Positions 8,150 to 15,155 of a stretch of DNA of 15,292 nt are shown here, in pieces. The stretch is from Flavobacteriaceae bacterium (lineage in GTDB: Bacteria; Bacteroidota; Bacteroidia; Flavobacteriales; Flavobacteriaceae): assembly GCA_023145595.1 (NCBI GenBank), contig JAGLDM010000281.1, forward strand, positions 1 to 15,292, read 5' to 3'. The notes below the pieces were generated by a model, which made no database searches, had not been told where the DNA came from, and was given only the letters and a program-made list of their open reading frames with translations. How positions within the stretch are numbered: the stretch's first letter is position 1; every line of letters begins with the position of its first letter. A program made the translations under genes and the position numbers.

Positions 8150-8281
8150 TATATTGACTAATTTTTTCAAAAATACGTAATATAATCGTCACGGCGGTTA
8201 AAATATGATGTAATACAAATAATATTATTGAGAAGAATTAAAGTTATTTAAATTTAATTTGCGTGAATTAAATTATATAAA
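8150..8281. promoter_or_regulatory. Divergent control region between the AraC gene and the aldolase gene
   Basis: This 132-base spacer must hold the promoters for both directions and the operator for the AraC-family protein. Seen: a 12-bp perfect palindrome AATAATATTATT (8218-8229), and on the + strand a weak -7 candidate TTAATTTG (8254-8261, one mismatch to TAnnTTTG) with a TTG at 8228-8230, 23 bases upstream. A GC-richer island, CGTCACGGCGG, lies at 8188-8198. The region is so AT-rich that the palindrome could be chance. No clear AraC-type direct repeat was found. Confidence 0.4.
8168..8175 (-). promoter_or_regulatory. -7 promoter box of the AraC gene
   Basis: On the - strand this reads TATTTTTG, an exact match to the Bacteroidota -7 consensus TAnnTTTG, 18 bases before the chosen ATG. 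No TTG was seen at the usual -33 distance, so the promoter may need an activator. The upstream TTG start alternative overlaps this box, which is the main reason for preferring the ATG. Confidence 0.45.
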
Positions 8282-9193
8282 ATGAATTTACCATTAAAAG
8301 GAATTATTCCACCAATGATTACGCCGTTAACAAAGGGTGGGGACTTAGATATAAAAGGATTAAAAAACTTGATTAATCACTTGTTAGAAGGTGGTGTTCA
8401 TGGTATTTTTCTGTTAGGAACAAACGGAGAGGCACCAAGTTTACCTTATAAATTACGAAAGGAATTAATTAGTGAGGCTTGTAAATTAGTAAACAAAAGA
8501 GTTCCAGTTCTTGTTGGAATTACAGATACAATCTTTGAAGGATCAATTGAAATTGCAAACCATGCTAAAGAATCAGGGGCAGATGCTGTTGTTATTGCAC
8601 CTCCTTATTATATGCCAATATCACAATCTGAAATGGTTAAATACTTAGAGAATTTAGTTCCTAAATTACCATTACCATTTATAATGTATAATATGCCAAG
8701 TTGCACAAAAATGCATTTGACTATTGATACCATTAAAAAAGCAAAAGAACTTGGCGCTATTGGAGTAAAAGATAGTTCGGGTGATGCAGGTTATTTCTAT
8801 TCGTTGGTTGAAGAATTTAAAGATTCTCCTCAATTCTCATTAATTACAGGGACAGAGATGTTTCTACCAGAAACTATTATTTATGGCGGACATGGAGCTG
8901 TAGCAGGAGGGGGCAATTTTTTCCCAAGATTATTTGTAGATTTATACGAAGCGTCTGTTGCTAATGATACTGATAAAATTGCTGTACTTAGAGAAAAGGT
9001 ATTGAAAATATACGAGACTATTTATAGTGTTGGAAGTTACACATCACGATATACAAAGGGAACCAAATCAGCACTTAGAGCTTTAGGTGTTTGTGAAGAT
9101 TATATGGCAATGCCTTTGTGTAATTTTGGAGACGAAAAAAGAGCAAAAATAAAAAAATACGTAGAAGAATTTGAATATACGAACGCTAATTAA
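8282..9193 (+). CDS. Dihydrodipicolinate synthase/N-acetylneuraminate lyase-family aldolase (not DapA)
   Basis: A 303-residue class I aldolase of the DapA/NanA superfamily (TIM barrel, Schiff base with a 2-keto acid). Active-site residues are visible: Schiff-base Lys163 in GVKDSSGD, Tyr136 in MYNMPS, and the substrate-carboxylate loop GTNGE (46-50). Two features argue against lysine biosynthesis. The loop has Asn where DapA has GTTGE. The residue after YNxPS is Cys141, whereas DapA has an arginine there that binds the second carboxylate. It also lacks the YNIPALSG signature of typical sialic acid lyases. A role in cleaving or dehydrating a sugar-derived 2-keto acid is likely. It starts at ATG 8282, sits divergent from the AraC gene and is followed after 10 bases by the symporter, so the two form an operon. 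Family certain, substrate unknown. Confidence 0.9.
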   Translation: MNLPLKGIIPPMITPLTKGGDLDIKGLKNLINHLLEGGVHGIFLLGTNGEAPSLPYKLRKELISEACKLVNKRVPVLVGITDTIFEGSIEIANHAKESGADAVVIAPPYYMPISQSEMVKYLENLVPKLPLPFIMYNMPSCTKMHLTIDTIKKAKELGAIGVKDSSGDAGYFYSLVEEFKDSPQFSLITGTEMFLPETIIYGGHGAVAGGGNFFPRLFVDLYEASVANDTDKIAVLREKVLKIYETIYSVGSYTSRYTKGTKSALRALGVCEDYMAMPLCNFGDEKRAKIKKYVEEFEYTNAN

Positions 9194-9203
9194 ATTTTAA
9201 AAT

Positions 9204-10688
9204 ATGAATTACCAATTAGGAACAATTGATACAACTATTTTAATCGTTTACGGATTAATTTTAGTAGCAATGGGTGTTTATTTTTTCAGAAAAACCAAAA
9301 CTTCTGAAGAGTTTATGGTTGCTGGCAGGGGAATTCCTGCGTGGGCAGCGGGTATTGCTGTAATGAGCGCTTATACAAGTAGTGTCTCCTATATTGCGGT
9401 TCCTGGAAAAGCATTTGATTCCAATTGGCATCCCATTATTTTTGCACTAACAGCAATCCCCGTTACTTGGTTTGTGACCAAATACGTGATTCCACATTAT
9501 AGAAAAAATAACATTATTTCGGTTTATAAATACCTTGAAGATAAAATTGGAGAATGGGGTCGTTTATATGCTTCGTTTTCTTTCTTATTATTTATGATTG
9601 GTAGGACTGCGGTGATTCTGTATTTGTCAGCTTTATTGCTAACCTCATTTGTTGGGTATGATATTCGAACTCTAATAGTTGTTATTGGAGTTGTAACGGT
9701 TATCTATACCTTAATGGGAGGTATGGAAGCTGTAATTTGGACAGATGTAATGCAGTCTATAATTATGATTGGAGGGGTACTATTTGTTGGATACCTTCTT
9801 ACAACCGAAATATTTTCACAACCAGAATACTTAATTCAAAATGCAATTGATGCCAATAAGTTTAGTCTAGGAGATAGTTCTTGGTCACTAAGTAGTAGAA
9901 CTGTTTGGGTGATGATTATTTATGGATTATCGGAAAATATTAGAAACCTAATGGCCGATCAAAATTATACGCAGAAGTACGCATCTGTGGCGAATGAAAA
10001 AGAGGCTAAACGGTCTGTATGGTTTGCCATGCTAATGTATTTGCCTTTAACAATGATTTTCTTATATATTGGTTCTGCTTTATTTGCATTTTATTCTGGA
10101 ACAGAAAATGTATTAGATCCATCAGATTTAAAAGGAGATAAAGTGTTTCCTTATTTTATAGCAACGGAATTACCTGTGGGTATAAAAGGGCTTATTATTG
10201 CAGCCATTTTAGCAGCATCTATGAGTACTATAGATTCGGCTTTAAACTGTTCTGCGACCGTGTTGTATGAAGATTATTACACCAAATATTTTAATAAGAA
10301 ACCCGAAGAAAAAACAAGTATTAAATTCTTGAGATGGTCAACTGTAGTTTGGGGAGTATTCGGAATATTATTCGCACTACTAATGATTAATGCAAAGAGC
10401 GCATTAGATTTATGGTGGCAAATTTCTGGAATCTTTGGAGGAGGAATTTTAGGCTTGTTCTTACTAGCAATTTTCAATGTAAAAATTAGTAAAGCACAGG
10501 GGATTATGTCCGTAGCGTTTAGTTTGGTAGTTATACTTTGGGGAACTTTTGCTAGAGATCTTCCTTTAGAATACGCTTGGTTGCAGTGTGATATTGACTC
10601 TATTATAATCGGAGCAGTAGGAACTGTAGGGCTACTTGCATTGGCGCTTACGTTTGCTGTTCTTAATAAAAGAAATCAAGCAGCATAA
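9204..10688 (+). CDS. Sodium:solute symporter (SSS family), SiaT-like
   Basis: A 494-residue inner-membrane protein with about 13 hydrophobic segments, typical of the SSS family (LeuT fold), which uses the sodium gradient to import sugars, sugar acids, amino acids or vitamins. Family motifs are visible: AGRGIPAWAAG (40-50), YTLMGGMEAVIWTDVMQ (168-184), and the helix with AASMSTIDSALN (337-348) that holds sodium ligands. Compared from memory with Proteus mirabilis SiaT, the arginine that binds the sialic acid carboxylate (Arg135) is conserved as Arg134 in IGRTAVILY, and Asp182 as Asp181. The other substrate contacts Thr58 and Gln82 are Tyr57 and Ala81. This suggests a carboxylated substrate that need not be sialic acid. 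It is the second gene of the aldolase operon, which ends at strong terminators downstream. Confidence 0.93.
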   Translation: MNYQLGTIDTTILIVYGLILVAMGVYFFRKTKTSEEFMVAGRGIPAWAAGIAVMSAYTSSVSYIAVPGKAFDSNWHPIIFALTAIPVTWFVTKYVIPHYRKNNIISVYKYLEDKIGEWGRLYASFSFLLFMIGRTAVILYLSALLLTSFVGYDIRTLIVVIGVVTVIYTLMGGMEAVIWTDVMQSIIMIGGVLFVGYLLTTEIFSQPEYLIQNAIDANKFSLGDSSWSLSSRTVWVMIIYGLSENIRNLMADQNYTQKYASVANEKEAKRSVWFAMLMYLPLTMIFLYIGSALFAFYSGTENVLDPSDLKGDKVFPYFIATELPVGIKGLIIAAILAASMSTIDSALNCSATVLYEDYYTKYFNKKPEEKTSIKFLRWSTVVWGVFGILFALLMINAKSALDLWWQISGIFGGGILGLFLLAIFNVKISKAQGIMSVAFSLVVILWGTFARDLPLEYAWLQCDIDSIIIGAVGTVGLLALALTFAVLNKRNQAA

Positions 10689-10747
10689 AAAATGAACTTA
10701 ATTTTAAACGTTTTTTTTGCTAAAATAAAGTTTAAAAATTTTCAATA

Positions 10748-10793
10748 AAAAAACGCATTAACAATCTATAAATAGGTGGTTAATGCGTTTTTT
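10748..10793. terminator. Strong bidirectional intrinsic terminator after the symporter gene
   Basis: A perfect 15-bp stem, AAAAAACGCATTAAC (10748-10762) with GTTAATGCGTTTTTT (10779-10793), encloses a 16-base loop. The U-run follows the stem in either direction. It marks the end of the aldolase-symporter transcript. Confidence 0.85.
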
Positions 10794-10809
10794 AAATAAT
10801 TAATGTTTA

Positions 10810-10845
10810 AATCCTATTTGCATACAATTAGGATTCTTTTTTTTT
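10810..10845 (+). terminator. Second intrinsic terminator or attenuator-like hairpin
   Basis: AATCCTA (10810-10816) pairs with TAGGATT (10829-10835) around a 12-base loop, followed by C and nine T residues (10837-10845). This is a + strand terminator arrangement only 19 bases before the dehydrogenase start. It may back up the first terminator. If transcription starts between the two, it could instead attenuate the next gene. Confidence 0.65.
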
Positions 10846-10864
10846 AAATAAAATAGATTAGTTT

Positions 10865-11857
10865 ATGGAAATACAGATTAAATGGGGGGTACTAAGTACC
10901 GCTTGGATTGCCACTGATTTTGTTATTCCGGCAATGTTAAAAAGCAAGTATTCTAAATTAATAGCAATTGCATCAAGAAGTGAACAGAAAGCAAAAGACA
11001 TAGCAGAACAGTTTGATATTCCGAAGTATTATGCATCCTATCAAGATTTGTTAGATGATGCTACCATTGAGGTTGTTTACATTCCGCTCCCAAACCATTT
11101 GCATGTAGATTGGGCTATTAAAGCATTAAGGGCGGGAAAACATGTTTTGGTTGAAAAACCAATTGCTTTGTCAAGTGCAGAAGCACAAAAATTGATAAAT
11201 GAAGCAAGAAAGCACCCTGAATTAAAGATTATGGAGGCTTTTATGTACAAACATCATCCGCAATGGATCAAAGTAAAAAGTTTGATTGATAGTGGAGAAA
11301 TAGGTGTCTTAAAAACAATTCAATCTTCCTTTTCTTTTTTTGATGATAATCCGGATAGTATTGTAAATCAAAAAAAACTTGGAGGTGGGAGTTTGATGGA
11401 TATTGGCTGTTATCCAATTTCAATTTCAAGGTATTTGTTTGAAGCCGAACCTAAAAGTGTTTCAGCAACGATTGAGTATGACCCAATAACAAAGGTCGAT
11501 ATTTTAGCAAATGGAATTTTAGAATTTGAAGAAGGGACTTGTACTTTTTTTAGTGCCATTCAGTTAATGGAAGACCAATATGTTAAGATTTTTGGAACAG
11601 AAGGATATATTGAAATTGAAATACCATTTAATCCGAAATCAGACAAGCCTGCTAAAACATGGTTGGTTACGGAAGGTGTTAAAAGGGAAATGGAATTTGA
11701 AATTTGTGATCAATACGCCTTACAAGCAGATGTTTTTTCCTTGGCTATTTTAGAAGATAAAAAAGTACCAACCGATTTGAATGATGCTGTTAATAATATG
11801 AAGGTCATTGAAAAATTAATGGAAAGTGATCGATTAGGGAAACGTATAGAAATGTAA
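10865..11857 (+). CDS. Gfo/Idh/MocA-family NAD(P)-dependent sugar dehydrogenase
   Basis: A 330-residue oxidoreductase. The N-terminal Rossmann fold has GVLSTAWIA (8-16), a variant of the nucleotide-binding loop in which the usual GxGxxA is relaxed. The catalytic EKP is at 97-99 (Lys98). The substrate domain has EAFMYKHHPQW (124-134) and GGGSLMDIGCYPIS (173-186), in which Asp179 and Tyr183 hold the positions of the DxGxY-type catalytic pair. EAFMY...HPQ and GGGSLMDxGxYP are typical of the D-xylose 1-dehydrogenase / dihydrodiol dehydrogenase / glucose-fructose oxidoreductase branch. No signal peptide, so cytoplasmic. The ATG at 10865 lies just after two terminators, with no clear promoter between; TAGATTAG at 10854-10861 is a weak -7 candidate. 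It is followed after 17 bases by the epimerase gene. Substrate not determinable from sequence. Confidence 0.92.
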   Translation: MEIQIKWGVLSTAWIATDFVIPAMLKSKYSKLIAIASRSEQKAKDIAEQFDIPKYYASYQDLLDDATIEVVYIPLPNHLHVDWAIKALRAGKHVLVEKPIALSSAEAQKLINEARKHPELKIMEAFMYKHHPQWIKVKSLIDSGEIGVLKTIQSSFSFFDDNPDSIVNQKKLGGGSLMDIGCYPISISRYLFEAEPKSVSATIEYDPITKVDILANGILEFEEGTCTFFSAIQLMEDQYVKIFGTEGYIEIEIPFNPKSDKPAKTWLVTEGVKREMEFEICDQYALQADVFSLAILEDKKVPTDLNDAVNNMKVIEKLMESDRLGKRIEM

Positions 11858-11874
11858 TAAATTAAGCAGATAAA

Positions 11875-12756
11875 ATGAATAGATATACTATAAAAAATAA
11901 TAAATTTCAATTCTCTGTATATCAGGAGGGTGCCGAACTACATAGTTTTAAATCTTTAAAGTCTAAAAAGGAATATATTTGGAAGGCAGATCCAGAGGTT
12001 TGGGGATCTCATGCGCCAAATTTATTTCCAATCATTGGTTGTTTAAAAGAGGATTCCTTTTTATATAAAGGAAAAGAATACGCTTGTCCTAAACATGGTT
12101 TCATCAGAAAGAACAATGCAATATCTCTTATTAATGAAACGGATAATAGTCTTACATTCGGATTAAAATATAGTGAAGAAACATTAGCTGTTTACCCGTT
12201 TAAATTCGAGTTTCAAATTAAATACACCTTAATCGATAATAAACTAGAAGTTGCTCATACAATTATAAATCATGGTGATGAGCAAATGCTATTTTCATTA
12301 GGAGGACATCCCGGATTTACTTGTCCGTTAAACGAAGGAGAAGAATATACAGACTACTACTTAGAATTTGAAAAACCAGAGACAGCAGAAACTTGGCGTG
12401 TATTAGAAAGTGGATTAATAGGTAAAGACACCTCTCCTGTATTTGATGAGCCAACAAAGATAAATTTGCATCCGCAACTATTTAAGGATGATGCCTTGGT
12501 GTTTAAAAACTTAAATTCTTCAAAAGTTAGTTTAAAAAGTAAAAAATCAGACCAAGTGCTTTCTGTAGAATTTAAGGATTTTCCGTATTTAGGGATATGG
12601 GCAAAGACAAATGCACCTTATGTGTGTATTGAGCCTTGGCTAGGAATTGCAGATAGTTTTAATGCTGATCGAAATTTAGAAAACAAAGAAGCAATAATGA
12701 AATTGGAAGCTAATAAAGATTTTGTTGCTGTATACAGTATAATTATAAAAGAGTAG
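11875..12756 (+). CDS. Aldose 1-epimerase family protein (LacX type)
   Basis: A 293-residue member of the galactose mutarotase-like superfamily. The LacX-type pattern is clear: NLFPIIGCL (49-57), PKHGFIR (72-78), the strand motif GGHPGF (143-148), and CIEPWLGIAD (251-260). His74 and His145 are the likely acid/base histidines and Glu253 the catalytic base of the fold. These enzymes interconvert alpha and beta anomers of aldoses, or of hexose phosphates in the related YeaD group. No signal peptide, so cytoplasmic. It begins 17 bases after the dehydrogenase gene, which itself would act on a cyclic sugar anomer, so the pair may work in sequence on one sugar. It ends the accessory module. The exact sugar is unknown. 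Confidence 0.9.
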   Translation: MNRYTIKNNKFQFSVYQEGAELHSFKSLKSKKEYIWKADPEVWGSHAPNLFPIIGCLKEDSFLYKGKEYACPKHGFIRKNNAISLINETDNSLTFGLKYSEETLAVYPFKFEFQIKYTLIDNKLEVAHTIINHGDEQMLFSLGGHPGFTCPLNEGEEYTDYYLEFEKPETAETWRVLESGLIGKDTSPVFDEPTKINLHPQLFKDDALVFKNLNSSKVSLKSKKSDQVLSVEFKDFPYLGIWAKTNAPYVCIEPWLGIADSFNADRNLENKEAIMKLEANKDFVAVYSIIIKE

Positions 12757-12963
12757 TTAATTAGGTTTTACTAGAAAGAATAAAGTAAAGTTAAGAAAGG
12801 TCTAATTTTTATTTACATATAATATTCGACTAAAAATTACTACTTTTACATCTTATTTTAAAACAATTGACATGAAATGAGCGTGTTATAATTTCTATCA
12901 CTCAAGGAAATTACTAATAGCGAACAGCATGCGCATGTTAAACAATAAAACAAATAAAGACAC
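12757..12963 (+). promoter_or_regulatory. Upstream region of clpP
   Basis: A gene-free 207-base spacer. Candidates on the + strand: TACTTTTA (12841-12848), one base off the Bacteroidota TAnnTTTG box but with no well-placed TTG; and exact E. coli-like hexamers TTGACA (12867-12872) and TATAAT (12887-12892), only 14 bases apart instead of about 17. A 10-bp palindrome CATGCGCATG lies at 12928-12937. A weak stem AATTAG/CTAATT (12759-12764 and 12802-12807) followed by a T-run could end the epimerase transcript. None is convincing by itself. Confidence 0.3.
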
Positions 12964-13623
12964 ATGAATTACGGACAAGAATTTAAAAAATTCGCTACTA
13001 AAGATCAAGGAATTAGCAGCATGCATTATGAGAAGCTAATCAGTAATGTAACTCCCTATATAATGGAAGAGCGTCAAATGAATATCACTCAAATGGATGT
13101 TTTTTCACGTTTAATGATGGACAGAATCATCTTTTTAGGATCTGCTATTGACGACAATGTAGCAAATATTATTCAAGCACAATTGTTGTTTTTAGAAAGT
13201 GTAGATAGTTCAAAAGACATTTCAATTTATATCAATTCTCCAGGAGGCGGAGTTTATGCCGGTTTGGGAATTTACGATACCATGCAATTTATTAAACCAG
13301 ATATCGCTACAATTTGTACAGGTATGGCAGCATCTATGGGTGCGGTGTTAATGTGCGCAGGAGCAAAAGGAAAGCGTTCTGCTTTACCACATTCAAGAGT
13401 TATGATTCACCAACCTTTGGGTGGTGCATCTGGTCAGGCAAGTGATATTGAAATTACGGCTCGTGAAATCATGAAATTGAAAGATGAATTGTATGAAATA
13501 ATTTCAAAACATTCAGGACAAACAATTAAAAAAGTACATAGGGATTCTGACCGTGATTATTGGATGAAAGCAGATGAGGCGAAAGCTTATGGAATGATTG
13601 ATGAAATTTTAGTAAGAAAATAA
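12964..13623 (+). CDS. clpP: ATP-dependent Clp protease proteolytic subunit
   Basis: The serine peptidase barrel of the ClpXP machine, which degrades unfolded and tagged proteins in the cytoplasm. The 219-residue product shows the catalytic triad at the expected spacing: Ser124 in GMAASMG, His149 in MIHQPLGG and Asp198 in DRDYW (25 and 49 residues apart, as in E. coli). Family motifs [15 protein letters not shown] (91-105) and the C-terminal [11 protein letters not shown] are present. The first 35 residues or so form a propeptide-like extension typical of Bacteroidota. The gene is followed 86 bases later by its unfoldase clpX. In many bacteria tig (trigger factor) stands directly upstream; here a sugar epimerase gene and a 207-base spacer do. 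Confidence 0.98.
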   Translation: MNYGQEFKKFATKDQGISSMHYEKLISNVTPYIMEERQMNITQMDVFSRLMMDRIIFLGSAIDDNVANIIQAQLLFLESVDSSKDISIYINSPGGGVYAGLGIYDTMQFIKPDIATICTGMAASMGAVLMCAGAKGKRSALPHSRVMIHQPLGGASGQASDIEITAREIMKLKDELYEIISKHSGQTIKKVHRDSDRDYWMKADEAKAYGMIDEILVRK

Positions 13624-13709
13624 ATTAGGGTGAAAGTGTTTTGTTGCTAGTTGTTGGGCAAATTAATTCAAGCAACGATCAACTAAAAACCACTAACAAG
13701 ATAGAGGTT

Positions 13710-14954
13710 ATGGCGAAAGAAGAAATATTAGAATGTTCATTTTGTGGTCGAAAAAAGGCCGAAACTGATTTGTTAATCGCGGGCTTAGATGCACATATTT
13801 GTGATAAGTGCATTGAACAGGCACATAGTATTGTAGTTGAAGAAGTGTCTGATGGAAAATCGGATACCTTATCTTCAGAAGTGGTTTTAAAAAAGCCGAT
13901 AGAAATTAAAACTTTTATTGATCAATATATGATTGGTCAAACAAATTCAAAACGTGTGATGGCGGTGGCTGTTTATAATCACTATAAACGGTTGTTGCAA
14001 AAAGACACCACAGATGAAGAGGATGAAGTTGAAATTGAAAAAAGTAATATCATAATAGTTGGTGAAACTGGTACTGGGAAAACATTAATTGCTCGTACTA
14101 TTGCACGTATGTTAAATGTTCCTTTTTGTATTGTTGATGCCACGGTACTTACCGAAGCGGGTTATGTAGGTGAAGATGTTGAAACTATTTTAACTCGATT
14201 GTTACAGGCGGCAGATTACAATGTAGAAAAAGCAGAAAGAGGAATTGTTTTTATTGATGAGGTTGATAAAATTGCTCGTAAAGGAGACAATCCATCTATC
14301 ACAAGAGATGTTTCTGGTGAAGGTGTTCAGCAGGCATTGTTAAAATTATTGGAAGGTACCGTTGTAAATGTTCCGCCAAAAGGAGGAAGAAAACATCCCG
14401 ATCAAAAATTTATTGAAGTTAATACTAAAAACATCTTATTTGTTGCTGGTGGTGCTTTTTCAGGAATTGATAGAATTATAAGCAAGCGATTAAACAGACA
14501 AGCGGTAGGTTATAGCGCTTCTATAAGTGATGATAAAATTGACGAAGAGAACTTATTGCAATATGTAGTGCCAACCGATTTAAAATCGTTTGGATTAATT
14601 CCAGAGATTATAGGTAGATTACCAGTGCTTACACACATGGATCCTTTAGACGAAAAAACACTAAGGGCCATTTTAACAGAGCCTAAAAACTCTATTATCA
14701 AGCAATATGTAAAGTTATTTGAAATGGATGGAATTGATTTTACCATTGAAAAAAACGCGTTGAACTATATTGTAAATAAAGCGGTGGAGTATAAATTAGG
14801 AGCTCGTGGATTACGCTCTTTATGTGAGGCCATTTTAACAGATGCCATGTTCGAAATGCCAGGTTCTGATATTAAAGAACTGCATGTAAATGAAGAATAT
14901 GCTCGTGCTAAAATTTCTAAATCAAAGATTAAAAAGTTAAAAGCAGTATCTTAA
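13710..14954 (+). CDS. clpX: ATP-dependent Clp protease ATP-binding subunit ClpX
   Basis: AAA+ unfoldase that recognises substrates, unfolds them and feeds them to ClpP. The 414-residue product starts with the ClpX zinc-binding domain (Cys9, Cys12, Cys31, Cys34). The AAA+ core follows: Walker A GETGTGKT (118-125), pore loop GYVG (151-154), Walker [11 protein letters not shown] (179-188) and the RKH substrate loop (227-229). The ClpP-docking loop reads VGY (266-268) where E. coli has IGF. The C-terminal domain includes the sensor-2 region GARGLRS. The ATG at 13710 is chosen over an in-frame TTG at 13641: it gives the standard [14 protein letters not shown] start and is preceded by AGAGG (13703-13707), a rare Shine-Dalgarno-like stretch in this window. 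It probably shares a transcript with clpP. Confidence 0.97.
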   Translation: MAKEEILECSFCGRKKAETDLLIAGLDAHICDKCIEQAHSIVVEEVSDGKSDTLSSEVVLKKPIEIKTFIDQYMIGQTNSKRVMAVAVYNHYKRLLQKDTTDEEDEVEIEKSNIIIVGETGTGKTLIARTIARMLNVPFCIVDATVLTEAGYVGEDVETILTRLLQAADYNVEKAERGIVFIDEVDKIARKGDNPSITRDVSGEGVQQALLKLLEGTVVNVPPKGGRKHPDQKFIEVNTKNILFVAGGAFSGIDRIISKRLNRQAVGYSASISDDKIDEENLLQYVVPTDLKSFGLIPEIIGRLPVLTHMDPLDEKTLRAILTEPKNSIIKQYVKLFEMDGIDFTIEKNALNYIVNKAVEYKLGARGLRSLCEAILTDAMFEMPGSDIKELHVNEEYARAKISKSKIKKLKAVS

Positions 14955-14961
14955 TTGTATT

Positions 14962-14999
14962 GTCATTTCGACAGAGAGAGGTACGAACAGAAGAAATTT
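14962..14999 (+). repeat. Candidate dispersed GTCATTTCGAC-type intergenic repeat
   Basis: The stretch begins GTCATTTCGACAGAGAGAGG and continues to AGAAGAAATTTG. From memory it resembles the short repeats starting GTCATTTCGAC that are scattered between genes in many Flavobacteriia genomes. The first 12 bases recur at 2771-2782 in this window, but a match that short can be chance. Confidence 0.45.
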
Positions 15000-15037
15000 G
15001 ATAAACCTATTGGTTTAAACTTGAAAATAACAGATGT

Positions 15038-15064
15038 CCTGCAAGGTTTTAAAAACCTTGTAGG
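15038..15064. repeat. Near-perfect 13-bp inverted repeat, probable dispersed hairpin element
   Basis: CCTGCAAGGTTTT (15038-15050) and AAAACCTTGTAGG (15052-15064) are reverse complements except for one position, which still forms a G-T pair. The centre is a single A, so the folded form would have a small loop within the T/A run. The core CTGCAAGGTTTT...AAAACCTTG is, from memory, a frequent intergenic hairpin in Flavobacteriia. It may also act as a terminator for clpPX, although no T-run follows it. Confidence 0.55.
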
Positions 15065-15116
15065 GATATTAAAGAGCGAGTAAAGAGACAGATTTGAAAA
15101 TCAAAAATTAAAATTC

Positions 15117-15132
15117 TTTCCCTTTTGGGAAA
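15117..15132 (+). other. Small hairpin upstream of dnaG
   Basis: TTTCCC (15117-15122), loop TTTT, GGGAAA (15127-15132): a six-base-pair stem 23 bases before the dnaG start. It is followed by A-rich sequence, so it is not a terminator. It could be part of the neighbouring repeat cluster or a leader structure. Confidence 0.3.
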
Positions 15133-15155
15133 TATCCAAAGGACAAAGGTGCTAA

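Noticed and set aside
8150..8170. TTG start for the AraC gene, seven residues longer
   Set aside because: It lies inside an exact TAnnTTTG promoter box, and an ATG follows 21 bases later.
10702..10737. TTTTAAAC/GTTTAAAA inverted repeat just after the symporter stop
   Set aside because: Nearly all A/T with a long loop; not distinguishable from chance in this composition.
10692..10748. Small ATG frame of 18 codons after the symporter
   Set aside because: Low-complexity AT-rich sequence with no family features; it runs into the terminator.
13641..13709. Upstream TTG start for clpX adding 23 residues
   Set aside because: The extra residues do not resemble ClpX, and the ATG at 13710 gives the standard zinc-domain start with AGAGG just before it.
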